This document shows, one piece after another, positions 17,700-23,717 of a stretch of 49,899 nucleotides of DNA; position 1 is the first letter of the stretch; every line of letters starts with the position of its first letter. The DNA comes from a virus, in the IMG/VR virus record IMGVR_UViG_3300031774_000028, positions 1 through 49,899 of that record, one strand, 5' to 3'. A model generated the notes under the pieces. It saw only the letters and a list, made by a program, of their open reading frames with translations. It searched no databases and was not told where the DNA came from. Made by a program: the position numbers and the translations under genes.

Positions 17700-18512
17700 T
17701 TATCTATTGTCTTTTAACCACATTATTAGTGATGTTACTTCTGATTTTAAGTATGGTAATTCATACATTTTTATACCTTCTAATGAAGGTTCTCCATTTA
17801 CTATTTTAGTAATGGGATAACCATTATCATCATCTCCAACTTTTTCAAACTTAACATGCTGTATAACCAACTTACCTATCTTAAGTTTGGGGTTGTGCTT
17901 TTTAATAATATACGCATAAATACTGAGTTGTAGGTTATAATGGTTTAAATTACAATCATCTAAATTGTTAACAGGACTATACATTTTGTTTGTTATACCT
18001 TCCCAATTAGTAAATCCTTTCTCTTTTATTTCCTTATTGGTTTTATAATCATATATGTTTATATAACCATTTACAATTTCAACTAAGTCTGCCTGTCCAC
18101 ATATTCCTGCTGATTTTAAATATACCAAGTGTTCTGGATAAATACCTTCTTTAAGCTTTTGCTCTGGAGCCATTTTAACACCATTCTCATTAGTAATAGG
18201 TTTGATAATAGGTATTTGTGTACCATCCCTTTCTATTGTCTTAAAATCAAGCATATCAGCTTCTCTTTGATCATGGTAGTAATTACCTAGACCAATAGCT
18301 CTTTTAGTTTCATTGTCCCATGCAGTAAGTATTTCTTTTTCAGTCATACCATACCATTTGGACCTTTTGTTTTTAGATGATTTTTTTGCTTGTCCTTCTC
18401 TGTCAAACTTAGGTTTAAATTTACCAATAAAAGAAGTTACGCTTAACCAATTAATAGAGTCATTATCTATACTTTCATATGAATGACCCTCTTCTTTAAA
18501 TATAATAGCCAT
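17700..18512 (-). CDS. PD-(D/E)XK nuclease (Cas4/RecB-like)
   Basis: The protein is 270 residues from the ATG at 18512 (MAIIFKEEGHSYESID); an upstream in-frame ATG at 18542 would add ten residues (MVVYYYNTII). I prefer 18512 because it follows ATAATTATG, the local start context. The nuclease core is GQADLVEIVNGYINIYDYKT followed by NKEI (around residues 138-160), giving G-x-x-D ... D-Y-K-T-x-K as in RecB/Cas4-type nucleases. A conserved Gln/Tyr helix follows (NHYNLQLSIYAYIIKKHNP). There is no 4Cys iron-sulfur motif, so it is not a classical Cas4. It may process DNA ends or recombination intermediates during packaging or replication. It is encoded among virion-arm genes, apart from the recombination genes on the plus strand. 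Confidence 0.75.
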   Translation of the reverse strand: MAIIFKEEGHSYESIDNDSINWLSVTSFIGKFKPKFDREGQAKKSSKNKRSKWYGMTEKEILTAWDNETKRAIGLGNYYHDQREADMLDFKTIERDGTQIPIIKPITNENGVKMAPEQKLKEGIYPEHLVYLKSAGICGQADLVEIVNGYINIYDYKTNKEIKEKGFTNWEGITNKMYSPVNNLDDCNLNHYNLQLSIYAYIIKKHNPKLKIGKLVIQHVKFEKVGDDDNGYPITKIVNGEPSLEGIKMYELPYLKSEVTSLIMWLKDNR

Positions 18513-18593
18513 AATTATAGTGTTGTAGTAGTATACCACCACAAACCTTCTGTGTTAGTTTCTACTGTTGTTGTTGTGTCTTTGTATATGTAA

Positions 18594-18926
18594 TTAATTT
18601 GCATTTTCATCTTTTATAATTTTTTCAAATATTTGTTCTTCTTCTTCCTCAGTAGTAACTGATTCCCAAAAACCTTTTGGACATTCTGAAGATAAAGATC
18701 TTACTTTAAAACCCAGACTACAACCACAATCACTACAACATGGTTGTGTTCCAGGTGCTAAACAACTATCTCCTTTAGCATCAAACAAACTACATTTTAT
18801 GCAGATCTGAAACCTTTCAGTTGCTATAGCTTCAACATGTTCTTTTTTAAATACATTATTCTTTATTCCTTCTGCAATCTTTCCTGCATTTTTAAAGGCA
18901 TCTAAGTATTTTTTTATCTTGCTCAT
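18594..18926 (-). CDS. Zinc-binding protein with CxxC and CGC clusters
   Basis: This 110-residue protein has an N-terminal basic helix (KIKKYLDAFKNAGKIAEGIK) and then a Cys-rich domain at about 41-84: CIKCSLFDAKGDSCLAPG, CCSDCGCSLGFKVRSLSS, ECPKGFW. The seven or more cysteines could hold two zinc ions. The pattern C-x2-C...C...CC-x2-C-x-C...RSLSS-x-CP is shared by small proteins of Bacteroidetes phages. The C-terminus is very acidic (TTEEEEEQIFEKIIKDEN). Its start overlaps the stop of the HU/IHF-like gene by four bases (ATGA-type), implying coupled translation. The function is unknown, with nucleic-acid or virion association plausible. Confidence 0.6.
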   Translation of the reverse strand: MSKIKKYLDAFKNAGKIAEGIKNNVFKKEHVEAIATERFQICIKCSLFDAKGDSCLAPGTQPCCSDCGCSLGFKVRSLSSECPKGFWESVTTEEEEEQIFEKIIKDENAN

Positions 18927-19276
18927 TTTCCTCTAAACTTTTTCTTACTTAAGATATCATTTTTAATTACTTCAAGAGCCTTTTCCATCTCATTAATATT
19001 TGAAGTTATTGTTTCACTTTTTGCATATCCATTATAGGTACGCTTTGCTACATTACCCAACATGCTTTTTTGTTTTTTAATTGCATGTTCTAACTTCTTT
19101 TTTCTAAGATAAAAGGTACCTAATCCTTCCACATAAATCCTAGGATGAGCAAGTGATGATAATTTTTTCCTTACTCTACTAAAATAAAATGTTATAAAAT
19201 CATCAACTAACTGTGAGTGTACACCCACTTCTTCAGCAATACCTTTCTTAAACTCATTATGCTTCTTTGGGTTCAT
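18923..19276 (-). CDS. HU/IHF-like DNA-bending protein
   Basis: This 117-residue protein begins MNPKKHNEFKKGIAEEVGVH. It follows the HU/IHF pattern: an N-terminal helix pair (SQLVDDFITFYFSRVRKKLS), a beta turn (HPRIYVEGLGTFYLRKKKLE, equivalent to V-x-l-x-G-x-G-x-F), and a basic arm (AIKKQKSMLGNVAKRTYNGY). HU/IHF proteins bend or wrap dsDNA; members are conserved in crAss-like phages near terminase. The arm is shorter or altered compared with bacterial HU, and the C-terminal helix (NEMEKALEVIKNDILSKKKF) is added. It probably acts in packaging or genome organisation. It overlaps the preceding wHTH-like gene by 20 bp and the next gene by 4 bp. Confidence 0.7.
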   Translation of the reverse strand: MNPKKHNEFKKGIAEEVGVHSQLVDDFITFYFSRVRKKLSSLAHPRIYVEGLGTFYLRKKKLEHAIKKQKSMLGNVAKRTYNGYAKSETITSNINEMEKALEVIKNDILSKKKFRGK

Positions 19277-19628
19277 TACCTAATATTTTGTAATCCAATA
19301 AAACTAAACCACTTGTTTGTACATTGATTGTTTTATTAATGACTATTGTTTTTTTATTAGTACCCATTTTACTTAATAGTCCTTTTCTTTCTATTTTAGA
19401 AATTGCATTTCTAGCTGATTGAGAACTTTTAAATATACCTTTTTCAGTTAACAGATTACAAAACTTAGCTATCTCAATTTTAGGATTAAAAGATAATTCT
19501 GCTAAAAAATCTAAATCTGTTTTAGTCAACAGGATATTATTAAAAAAACAATACGTAAGTATTTGATACTTAACTGTTTGATTAATATCAACCTTTAATT
19601 TTATATCTACTTTGTTTACTACAGCCAT
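19257..19628 (-). CDS. Winged-helix-like DNA-binding protein (probable)
   Basis: This is a 123-residue protein. Residues of about 28-95 look like a wHTH domain: NILLTKTDLDFLAELSFNP, a helix with FCNLLTEKGIFKSSQSARN, then a recognition-type helix AISKIERKGLLSK and a wing (MGTNKKTIVINKTI). It probably binds DNA, as a late-gene regulator or packaging-related protein. It is next to the HU/IHF-like gene, overlapping it by 20 bp, and one base after the endolysin stop. The fold is inferred from the pattern of helices and the S-x-x-S-x-R-x-x-I-x-x-L-x-x-K-G-x-L core; no close family is named. Confidence 0.5.
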   Translation of the reverse strand: MAVVNKVDIKLKVDINQTVKYQILTYCFFNNILLTKTDLDFLAELSFNPKIEIAKFCNLLTEKGIFKSSQSARNAISKIERKGLLSKMGTNKKTIVINKTINVQTSGLVLLDYKILGNEPKEA

Positions 19629-19629
19629 A

Positions 19630-20550
19630 TTATAAACTCATTATCATATCTACAAAGTCAGGATGTGGATAACAATCAGACTTATCTCTCCTTACATTGG
19701 TATGTGTTAATAATCCTTTTACCTTTCCATAGAAAGCATCTTCATGAAATCCAAAGGCTTTATGTGCACCATGCTCATGAATATACTGTTGAAGTCCTAT
19801 TCTAATATCAATATTATCTCTTTCTGCTACAAATTTAATCCACTTTTCAGTTTCCTTAATTTGTTCTTCCGAATAAGTATGCCATATAGAATGACCTCTG
19901 AAAGGTTTTTCTAGTTCAATAACCTCAGAATCAGCACATTTGCTATTAAAGTATGTTTTGTGATCTTCATCAAGGTATCCAGCACTGCAAATTTCTAATC
20001 CTACAGAATGTCTATTCATCCATCCTGATCCAGTTCTTCCAAGGTGCCACCCCTGGCACTTTTCTGGAAATGCTTGTACCATAACACCATCATATTCAGT
20101 ATCACCTGTTCTATGATTTCTTCCACCTAATACAAACTCTGTTGCTACTCTTCCTCTTTTATCTCTACCCCAGTGATCAACTGTTCTGTATGGGTTTTCT
20201 CTACCTGCCGTATGGTGTAGAAATATATATTCATTAGTTATAGGTCCCTTAACATATTCACCTTTAGGTAAATAGTATCTGTGAATAGTTTGATTATATT
20301 CCGTAATAAAATACTCATCAGAAATATCACTATCCTCATCTATTTCATCTAATACTAATATAGATTTATTTAAAAGAAGTGTCCATACAGGAGAATCAAC
20401 TATTCCTGTTACAGGAAAGTTATTAGAAAGCTGAAATCTAATTACTGCTTTCTCAGTCAATGGTCCAAAATGACCATCAACTGCTATCTTTAATGCCGTT
20501 TGAAGTGTTTTGACATCTTGCCCTTTATCACCTTTCTTTAGAAGTTTCAT
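19630..20550 (-). CDS. Endolysin: N-acetylmuramoyl-L-alanine amidase with PG-binding domain
   Basis: This is a 306-residue protein. Residues 1-60 form a PG_binding_1 domain (LLKKGDKGQDVKTLQTALKI ... VDGHFGPLTEKAVIRFQ). An Amidase_2 domain covers about 100-300. Zinc ligand candidates are His in IFLHHTAG (near 110) and the pair in LTHTNVRRDKSDCYPHP (near 283-298). WHLGRTG (near 167) and HSVGLEICSAG are family signatures. It would cut the bond between MurNAc and the stem peptide to release progeny. No signal peptide is visible, so a holin or other export route is needed; none is recognised next to it. It sits among virion-arm genes, 1 bp from both neighbours, which also allows a virion-associated lysin role. 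Confidence 0.85.
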   Translation of the reverse strand: MKLLKKGDKGQDVKTLQTALKIAVDGHFGPLTEKAVIRFQLSNNFPVTGIVDSPVWTLLLNKSILVLDEIDEDSDISDEYFITEYNQTIHRYYLPKGEYVKGPITNEYIFLHHTAGRENPYRTVDHWGRDKRGRVATEFVLGGRNHRTGDTEYDGVMVQAFPEKCQGWHLGRTGSGWMNRHSVGLEICSAGYLDEDHKTYFNSKCADSEVIELEKPFRGHSIWHTYSEEQIKETEKWIKFVAERDNIDIRIGLQQYIHEHGAHKAFGFHEDAFYGKVKGLLTHTNVRRDKSDCYPHPDFVDMIMSL

Positions 20551-20551
20551 G

Positions 20552-20857
20552 TTAATCTTCTATTTTAGATGCAGCTTCCTCCATTGCTTGTTTAAATGCC
20601 TTAGCTTCATCAGAGTTTGGATTAGACCCTTCTTCTTGAGAAGCATATTGTTGAGCCATAAACATTTGAGCTTGCATACGTTCTGCTCTGGACTTTTCAA
20701 TAGTAGCCAGTAACATTTCATATTCTGCTTGTACTTCTAAATGAGGAATGTTGTCTTTGTAGAATGCAGTAATTTCTTCTCTGCGTGCTGCCATTTCCTC
20801 TTTAGATAAAGTAGGATCTTGGTCTTGTAATGGATTTTGGTTTTTAGAATTTGCCAT
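20552..20857 (-). CDS. Charged coiled-coil protein upstream of endolysin
   Basis: This 101-residue protein is counted from MANSKNQNPLQDQDPT at 20857. An upstream in-frame ATG at 20893 is less likely because the A-rich leader (AAAAAAAGCAAA) sits just before 20857. It is helical and charged, with SKEEMAARREEITAFYKDNI, EVQAEYEMLLATIEKSRAER and MQAQMFMAQQYAS, a probable coiled coil, and an acidic end. Similar short proteins occur before structural genes in crAss-like phages. No membrane segment is present, so it is not a holin. It is separated from the endolysin start by one base, and a host -7 box-like TATATTTG lies 34-41 bp upstream. The function is unknown. Confidence 0.6.
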   Translation of the reverse strand: MANSKNQNPLQDQDPTLSKEEMAARREEITAFYKDNIPHLEVQAEYEMLLATIEKSRAERMQAQMFMAQQYASQEEGSNPNSDEAKAFKQAMEEAASKIED

Positions 20858-20890
20858 TTTGCTTTTTTTAATTATTAAACGTAATTTATA

Positions 20891-20898
20891 CAAATATA
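20891..20898 (-). promoter_or_regulatory. Promoter-like -7 box TATATTTG
   Basis: The minus strand carries TATATTTG, an exact match to the Bacteroidetes -7 consensus TAnnTTTG, 34-41 bp upstream of the preferred start at 20857. No convincing -33 TTTG is seen at 19-21 bp, and the region is simple AT sequence, so chance is possible. A short AAAAG/CTTTT hairpin with T run lies upstream, which may end the previous transcript. Confidence 0.35.
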
Positions 20899-20958
20899 TA
20901 TATAAATAGTTTAAATAAAAAAAGTTTAGGCCCTTTTATATTTATTTTATTTTTTCAT

Positions 20959-21201
20959 TTAACGCTTTTTGCCTTTATGAAGGCCATGCTTTGCGTGTTG
21001 CTTACCTTTCTTGGTAGCTGCTCTTTTCTTCTTGTTAGCAGCAGCTAACTTCTTTCTTCCTGCTGCAGTGCTTTTAAGTTTAGCAATAGTCTTAGAAGGT
21101 GCATATACTTCTCCGGTATCCTTACTCTTTTTACCAGAAGGAGTTCTCCACTTCTGTTTAGTCCATTTGTCTAAACTCTTTTGTGATTTAGCTTTTGCCA
21201 T
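20959..21201 (-). CDS. Small basic protein with WTKQKWRTPSGK motif (DUF5872-like)
   Basis: This 80-residue protein has about a third Lys/Arg. The N-terminal part, SLDKWTKQKWRTPSGKKS and TGEVYAPSKTIAKLKS, resembles a short domain of viral proteins (DUF5872-like, from memory). The C-terminal half is a Lys/Ala tail (AAGRKKLAAANKKKRAATKK), like histone H1 tails. It would bind DNA strongly. It is the last of four tiny basic proteins encoded in series; its ATG overlaps the stop of the previous one by one base (TAATG). A DNA-compacting, packaged or ejected protein is a reasonable inference, without direct proof. Confidence 0.65.
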   Translation of the reverse strand: MAKAKSQKSLDKWTKQKWRTPSGKKSKDTGEVYAPSKTIAKLKSTAAGRKKLAAANKKKRAATKKGKQHAKHGLHKGKKR

Positions 21202-21326
21202 TACCTTTTCTTTTTAATAGGTACACAATTATTTACAATCTTGCCACCTTTTTTCTTCACGCCTTTCTTGACATAACCAGTCCAACAAGCTGATTTCTTT
21301 TTTGATTTTTTATTTGGTAGTGCCAT
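21201..21326 (-). CDS. 41-aa basic protein with CWxGY...NCVP motif
   Basis: This short frame encodes MALPNKKSKKKSACWTGYVK, then KGVKKKGGKIVNNCVPIKKK and R. The CWxGYxxxGxKxKxGKxVxNCVP pattern is a familiar terminal motif in marine phage proteins, here as a free-standing peptide. Two Cys and many Lys suggest nucleic-acid or metal binding. It starts at an ATG that overlaps the preceding stop by one base and ends by overlapping the next ATG by one base (TAATG at both ends). That is strong evidence that it is translated. The function is unknown; the context is the basic mini-protein cluster. Confidence 0.65.
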   Translation of the reverse strand: MALPNKKSKKKSACWTGYVKKGVKKKGGKIVNNCVPIKKKR

Positions 21327-21517
21327 TACTTCTTAGTTTTGTAGCCTCCACCATTAGCTTTATAACGCTTAGCAAGCATCTGAGCTTTACGTGCAGACCA
21401 TTGTCCAGGTGCTCCACCTTTCCCCCCTGCTTTAATAGAGTTGAAGAGTCTTTTACGCATTGCAGGTTTAGTATAGTTGCCCGCCTTGTTTACTGTACTT
21501 TTTTTCTTTGCTGCCAT
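21326..21517 (-). CDS. 63-aa basic protein, GGKGGAPGQWSARKAQ motif
   Basis: The start is taken at 21517 (MAAKKKSTVNKAGNYTKPAM), because this ATG overlaps the preceding stop as TAATG; a longer frame from 21550 would run into the upstream gene. The core is MRKRLFNSIKAGGKGGAPGQ followed by WSARKAQMLAKRYKANGGGY. This sequence is a recognisable small family in marine phages. It is very basic without acidic residues, so it very likely binds nucleic acid. It is the second member of the four-gene basic cluster. Its biochemical role is not known. Confidence 0.7.
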   Translation of the reverse strand: MAAKKKSTVNKAGNYTKPAMRKRLFNSIKAGGKGGAPGQWSARKAQMLAKRYKANGGGYKTKK

Positions 21518-21771
21518 TACTTTCTTGATTTTGCCCCAGAGCATTTCCAACGCTTACGGGATAAATTATTTGGTGTATTAGGATCATTTCTTTTTTTTGC
21601 AGAAAGTCTTTTCTTAATTCCTAAACTTCTTGCACAATAACTATCACCCTTTGAAGTACCAGGCTTTACTCTTGGTCCGCCCCCTTTAGCCTTACCAGCT
21701 TGTCCGTAACTAACTTTCTTTCCGGATTTAGTTACTTTAACTCTAGCCTTTCCTTTTCTTGGTGTTGCCAT
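21517..21771 (-). CDS. 84-aa basic protein, DUF6321-like
   Basis: This 84-residue protein has a basic N-terminus (MATPRKGKARVKVTKSGKKV) and the signature SYCARSLGIKKRLSAKKRND plus PNTPNNLSRKRWKC. The SxCARxxGxKxxL...DPNxxNxxSRKxWKC pattern is, from memory, that of the DUF6321 family, found in phages and large viruses and linked with DNA binding. It is the first of four basic mini-proteins; the stop overlaps the next ATG by one base. It lies 3 bp after a fibre-like small protein. A role in compacting DNA in the head, or entering the cell with it, is inferred from composition. Confidence 0.72.
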   Translation of the reverse strand: MATPRKGKARVKVTKSGKKVSYGQAGKAKGGGPRVKPGTSKGDSYCARSLGIKKRLSAKKRNDPNTPNNLSRKRWKCSGAKSRK

Positions 21772-21774
21772 TTC

Positions 21775-22095
21775 CTAAGATATTTTATTGTATTGAGTTA
21801 CTCCATCATTACTAATAGTTTGTTCCCACTTAGTACCATCTTCAGAAACTATTACTATACGAGAAAAAGTTTTAGTTCCGGTTATAGTTTGATCTGACCC
21901 TATATTAACAGAGTTACCACATGTAAACTTTTTTAAATCTGCTAACGTAGTAAGCTCAGAGTTTAATTTAGGATGTTGTTTTAATCTTTCTTGTGTACTT
22001 GCGTATCTAGCAATAGCAATGTAATCATCAGCTTTTGGTATCACTGACTTTTTTCTAGTCAGCATACTAATCATGTCTTGTAATATATTTCCCAT
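21775..22095 (-). CDS. Small fibre-like virion protein
   Basis: This 106-residue protein is taken from MGNILQDMISMLTRKKSVIP at 22095; the longer frame from 22164 overlaps the upstream gene. Residues of about 20-60 are helical, and the C-terminal part has NIGSDQTITGTKTFSRIVIV followed by SEDGTKWEQTISNDG. The G-x-QTITGTKTF motif is frequent in tail-fibre and baseplate-associated proteins. It probably is a small virion or fibre-adaptor protein. It lies two bases after the UVR-like gene and 3 bp before the basic cluster, so it is part of the first late transcript. Confidence 0.6.
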   Translation of the reverse strand: MGNILQDMISMLTRKKSVIPKADDYIAIARYASTQERLKQHPKLNSELTTLADLKKFTCGNSVNIGSDQTITGTKTFSRIVIVSEDGTKWEQTISNDGVTQYNKIS

Positions 22096-22097
22096 TT

Positions 22098-22424
22098 CTA
22101 TTTGGTTTGGTTTATTAGTAAGCTTGGAAACTTTTCTTCTAGTATATCTCTCAGCATAGCACATCTTTCATACTCCTCTGATTCAATATACCACGCAATC
22201 ATTCCTTCTAATTCAGTTTGTAAAGGGCCAGAATCCGGATCAAAAGCCATCAGTGCAGAATCCCCATCCTTAAATGAATCTTCTAGTAATGTATGGAAAT
22301 CAATTTCTCCTGTAAGAACTTTATATGAATTGTCATAAGCCAAATTTACTTGATCTAATTCAGCTTCTTTTTTCTTAATTTCTTCCATAGGATCATACTC
22401 CCTCCCGTCTTCTTCTTTACTCAT
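22098..22424 (-). CDS. UVR-motif-like acidic protein, first gene of the virion arm
   Basis: This 108-residue acidic protein begins MSKEEDGREYDPMEEIKKKE with a helical N-terminus. The C-terminal part, LEGMIAWYIESEEYERCAML followed by RDILEE, resembles a UVR motif (the UvrB/UvrC interaction helix: L...M...IE.EEYE.CA.LRD.L). UVR motifs mediate protein contacts, for example in UvrBC and in Clp/McsA partners. It is the first gene on the minus strand, with a TTTGTATATTA element 36-46 bp upstream. Whether it has any repair role is unknown; being first in the late arm it could as well act in assembly. Confidence 0.6.
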   Translation of the reverse strand: MSKEEDGREYDPMEEIKKKEAELDQVNLAYDNSYKVLTGEIDFHTLLEDSFKDGDSALMAFDPDSGPLQTELEGMIAWYIESEEYERCAMLRDILEEKFPSLLINQTK

Positions 22425-22459
22425 ATCTTAAATTATAGAGTTAGTTGCGTTTATATAAT

Positions 22460-22470
22460 TAATATACAAA
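22460..22470 (-). promoter_or_regulatory. Late promoter-like element TTTGTATATTA (virion arm)
   Basis: The minus strand reads AATTTGTATATTAATTATATAA, 36-46 bp upstream of the first late gene. The 11-base core is identical to copies at 4646-4656 and 11474-11484. As the only element before a long series of closely spaced minus-strand genes, it is a good candidate for the main late promoter. Confidence 0.55.
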
Positions 22471-22606
22471 TTATTTGTGAGGGTTGAAAATTAAATTCCA
22501 TATTTCCCAGTTTCACCAGATTAAAAAAAATTTTATTTTTAATTTTTGTACCCCCCACGGTATTGTAAAAGTTTTGTGTTTGGCATTCTGAAGAGGATCT
22601 ACTATT

Positions 22607-22622
22607 CTGCTCCCCAGCTAAT
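22607..22622 (+). repeat. Direct repeat copy 1, CTGCTCCCCAGCTAAT
   Basis: This 16-base sequence recurs at 23127-23142 with one change (G to A), both copies in non-coding DNA on either side of the first plus-strand gene. Both are in regions otherwise poor in C/G, which makes the match stand out. It may be a binding site, an iteron or part of an early regulatory element. Confidence 0.5.
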
Positions 22623-22684
22623 TATTGCGGATAGGGTACCCCCGTATGTAAGTGGTATCCATAATTATTTTAAATTCATAAATT

Positions 22685-23014
22685 ATGTCAGTATTCTTCA
22701 GAAAAGTACAAATCAATGAGTCAACAGGCTCAGCAATGATTCAGTGTACATCAACACCAATCACAAACAAAAAGACTACACTTGCTGGTCTTGCTGTGGG
22801 TAGTAGAACTCAAGGTAATATTACCTTCGGTCAATTATCTCTTATAGACCCAGAAACCAATCTGGTAATGAGAGCTAATCATCCAACAATCCAAGAGCTA
22901 ATGAAAAAATTAGAGCCTGGACAAGAGATGCCTGGATTCCGTATGTCAGATAATGCAGTAACGGACCTGAGAACCGGAGAACTCACAACACTAATGTGGG
23001 TGGAAGCAGTATAA
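22685..23014 (+). CDS. First plus-arm gene, conserved hypothetical protein
   Basis: This 109-residue protein begins MSVFFRKVQINESTGSAMIQ, with a Thr/Gly-rich beta-like middle part (TLAGLAVGSRTQGNITFGQL) and a C-terminal part ELMKKLEPGQEMPGFRMSDN. It is soluble with no known motif. It is the first gene of the plus-strand arm and is isolated: a 260-bp control region upstream, a hairpin right after its stop (23019-23046) and then almost 500 bp of non-coding DNA. That placement suggests a strongly and separately expressed early protein. Function is not recognised. Confidence 0.6.
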   Translation: MSVFFRKVQINESTGSAMIQCTSTPITNKKTTLAGLAVGSRTQGNITFGQLSLIDPETNLVMRANHPTIQELMKKLEPGQEMPGFRMSDNAVTDLRTGELTTLMWVEAV

Positions 23015-23018
23015 TCTT

Positions 23019-23046
23019 AATGGCCGTGTGTAAAAGCACGGTCATT
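23019..23046 (+). terminator. Hairpin after the first plus-arm gene, no T tract
   Basis: AATGGCCGTG and CACGGTCATT form a 10-bp stem with one G-T pair and an 8-base loop, starting four bases past the stop at 23014. It is followed by ATAATAACC, not by a T run, so it could be an RNA-stabilising or processing hairpin rather than a classic terminator. Confidence 0.45.
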
Positions 23047-23126
23047 ATAATAACCATTGTTACAATTCCTATGTTACATTAACCAATTCTTTACCTCTAT
23101 TTCTGCTCATCTTCCAATATCAACCT

Positions 23127-23142
23127 CTGCTCCCCAACTAAT
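23127..23142 (+). repeat. Direct repeat copy 2, CTGCTCCCCAACTAAT
   Basis: This matches 22607-22622 at 15 of 16 positions in the same orientation, 520 bp away, with the first plus-arm gene between the copies. It lies in the long non-coding region. Confidence 0.5.
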
Positions 23143-23397
23143 CTCTGCATCTTACTAATAATTAGTAATTAGTTATGTAAAAATTATTTATTTGGGTGTT
23201 GCACAATGAAGATGACATCATATAAGCCATATAATATACCTTTAAGGCCATTAAAATAATAACTGGACCCTATATATATAAATATAGCTAACAATACTAC
23301 AAGAGTAACAATTACACTCAACAATATAACATGAGTAGTTGTTGTCTCTTCCTCTATAGGAATAGTATCATATTACCCGCAATATTAAAATCAAAAG

Positions 23398-23472
23398 CTT
23401 AGAGCAATGAGTCACGCAATACCACTGACTATTCTGTAATAGTGTCAGCCAATAATGGATAAGCACTCTAAG
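23398..23472 (+). ncRNA. Candidate structured leader RNA or attenuator
   Basis: An outer stem CTTAGAG (23398-23404) / CTCTAAG (23466-23472) encloses an inner hairpin CTG-ACTATT-CTGT-AATAGT-GT-CAG (23425-23448), whose central 6-bp stem with tetraloop is perfect. The outer stem is followed by TTATTTTT. It lies 28 bp before the start at 23501, so it could be an attenuator, a processed small RNA, or a 5' leader fold. This is drawn by eye only. Confidence 0.35.
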
Positions 23473-23500
23473 TTATTTTTAACCACTAACATTAAATCAA

Positions 23501-23707
23501 ATGAAAAATTCTAAAATCATGTTGGCAACAGTAACAACATTTATCCTAACTGTAATATTTATAAATACAATCGTATGGTATCTAGAAGATACTTGGACAT
23601 TTAAAGAATGCTTTGGCCATGGTGCAACCATAGGGGTATCAGTAATCTTTGGATGGTTACCAGCAATATTCGTTGGTCAAGACGTAAATGAAAAACTTAA
23701 TCACTAA
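23501..23707 (+). CDS. Small membrane protein, two TM segments
   Basis: This 68-residue protein has TM1 at about 6-27 (IMLATVTTFILTVIFINTIV), a short loop with WYLEDTWTFKECFGHGATIG, and TM2 at about 42-58 (IGVSVIFGWLPAIFVG), ending in a polar tail. It is probably in the inner membrane. It begins a run of small early-type genes, just before a lipoprotein gene (10-bp gap). Proteins of this sort often alter the host envelope or block superinfection, but no family is recognised. A holin role is possible, although the endolysin is far away on the other strand. Confidence 0.6.
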   Translation: MKNSKIMLATVTTFILTVIFINTIVWYLEDTWTFKECFGHGATIGVSVIFGWLPAIFVGQDVNEKLNH

Positions 23708-23717
23708 TCCTTAAACT

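Larger units (their letters stand above)
22425..22684. promoter_or_regulatory. Divergent intergenic region between the two arms
   Basis: The two gene arms are transcribed away from each other from this 260-bp gap. The left side has the TTTGTATATTA element of the late arm. The middle is A/T homopolymer-rich (about 22520-22545), and the right side has C-runs (GTACCCCCCACGG, GGGTACCCCCGTATG) and the CTGCTCCCCAGCTAAT copy of a repeat found again at 23127. No clear host -33/-7 pair was found on the plus strand. It could hold divergent promoters or a replication origin; neither is proven. Confidence 0.5.
23015..23500 (+). other. Long non-coding region with hairpins
   Basis: No convincing gene is present in these 486 bp; the longest small frames (for example 17 codons from 23206) are not supported. 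The region holds a 10-bp hairpin right after the first gene, the second copy of the CTGCTCCCCA repeat (23127-23142), AT-rich simple sequence (23265-23290), and a nested hairpin element just before the next gene (23398-23472). A long untranslated leader, small RNA or origin are possible. Confidence 0.55.

Noticed and set aside
18513-18542. Upstream ATG of the PD-(D/E)XK nuclease (extra residues MVVYYYNTII)
   Set aside because: The ATG at 18512 has the usual AATTATG context and starts directly with the folded part; the extension is a TAC/ATT-rich leader.
23206-23259. 17-codon frame (MKMTSYKPYNIPLRPLK)
   Set aside because: It is too short, with no coupling to neighbours and no recognised motif; treated as part of the non-coding region.
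23453-23463. DnaA-box-like TTATCCATT on the minus strand in the non-coding region
   Set aside because: It has two differences from TTATCCACA and is a single copy, so it does not support an origin by itself.
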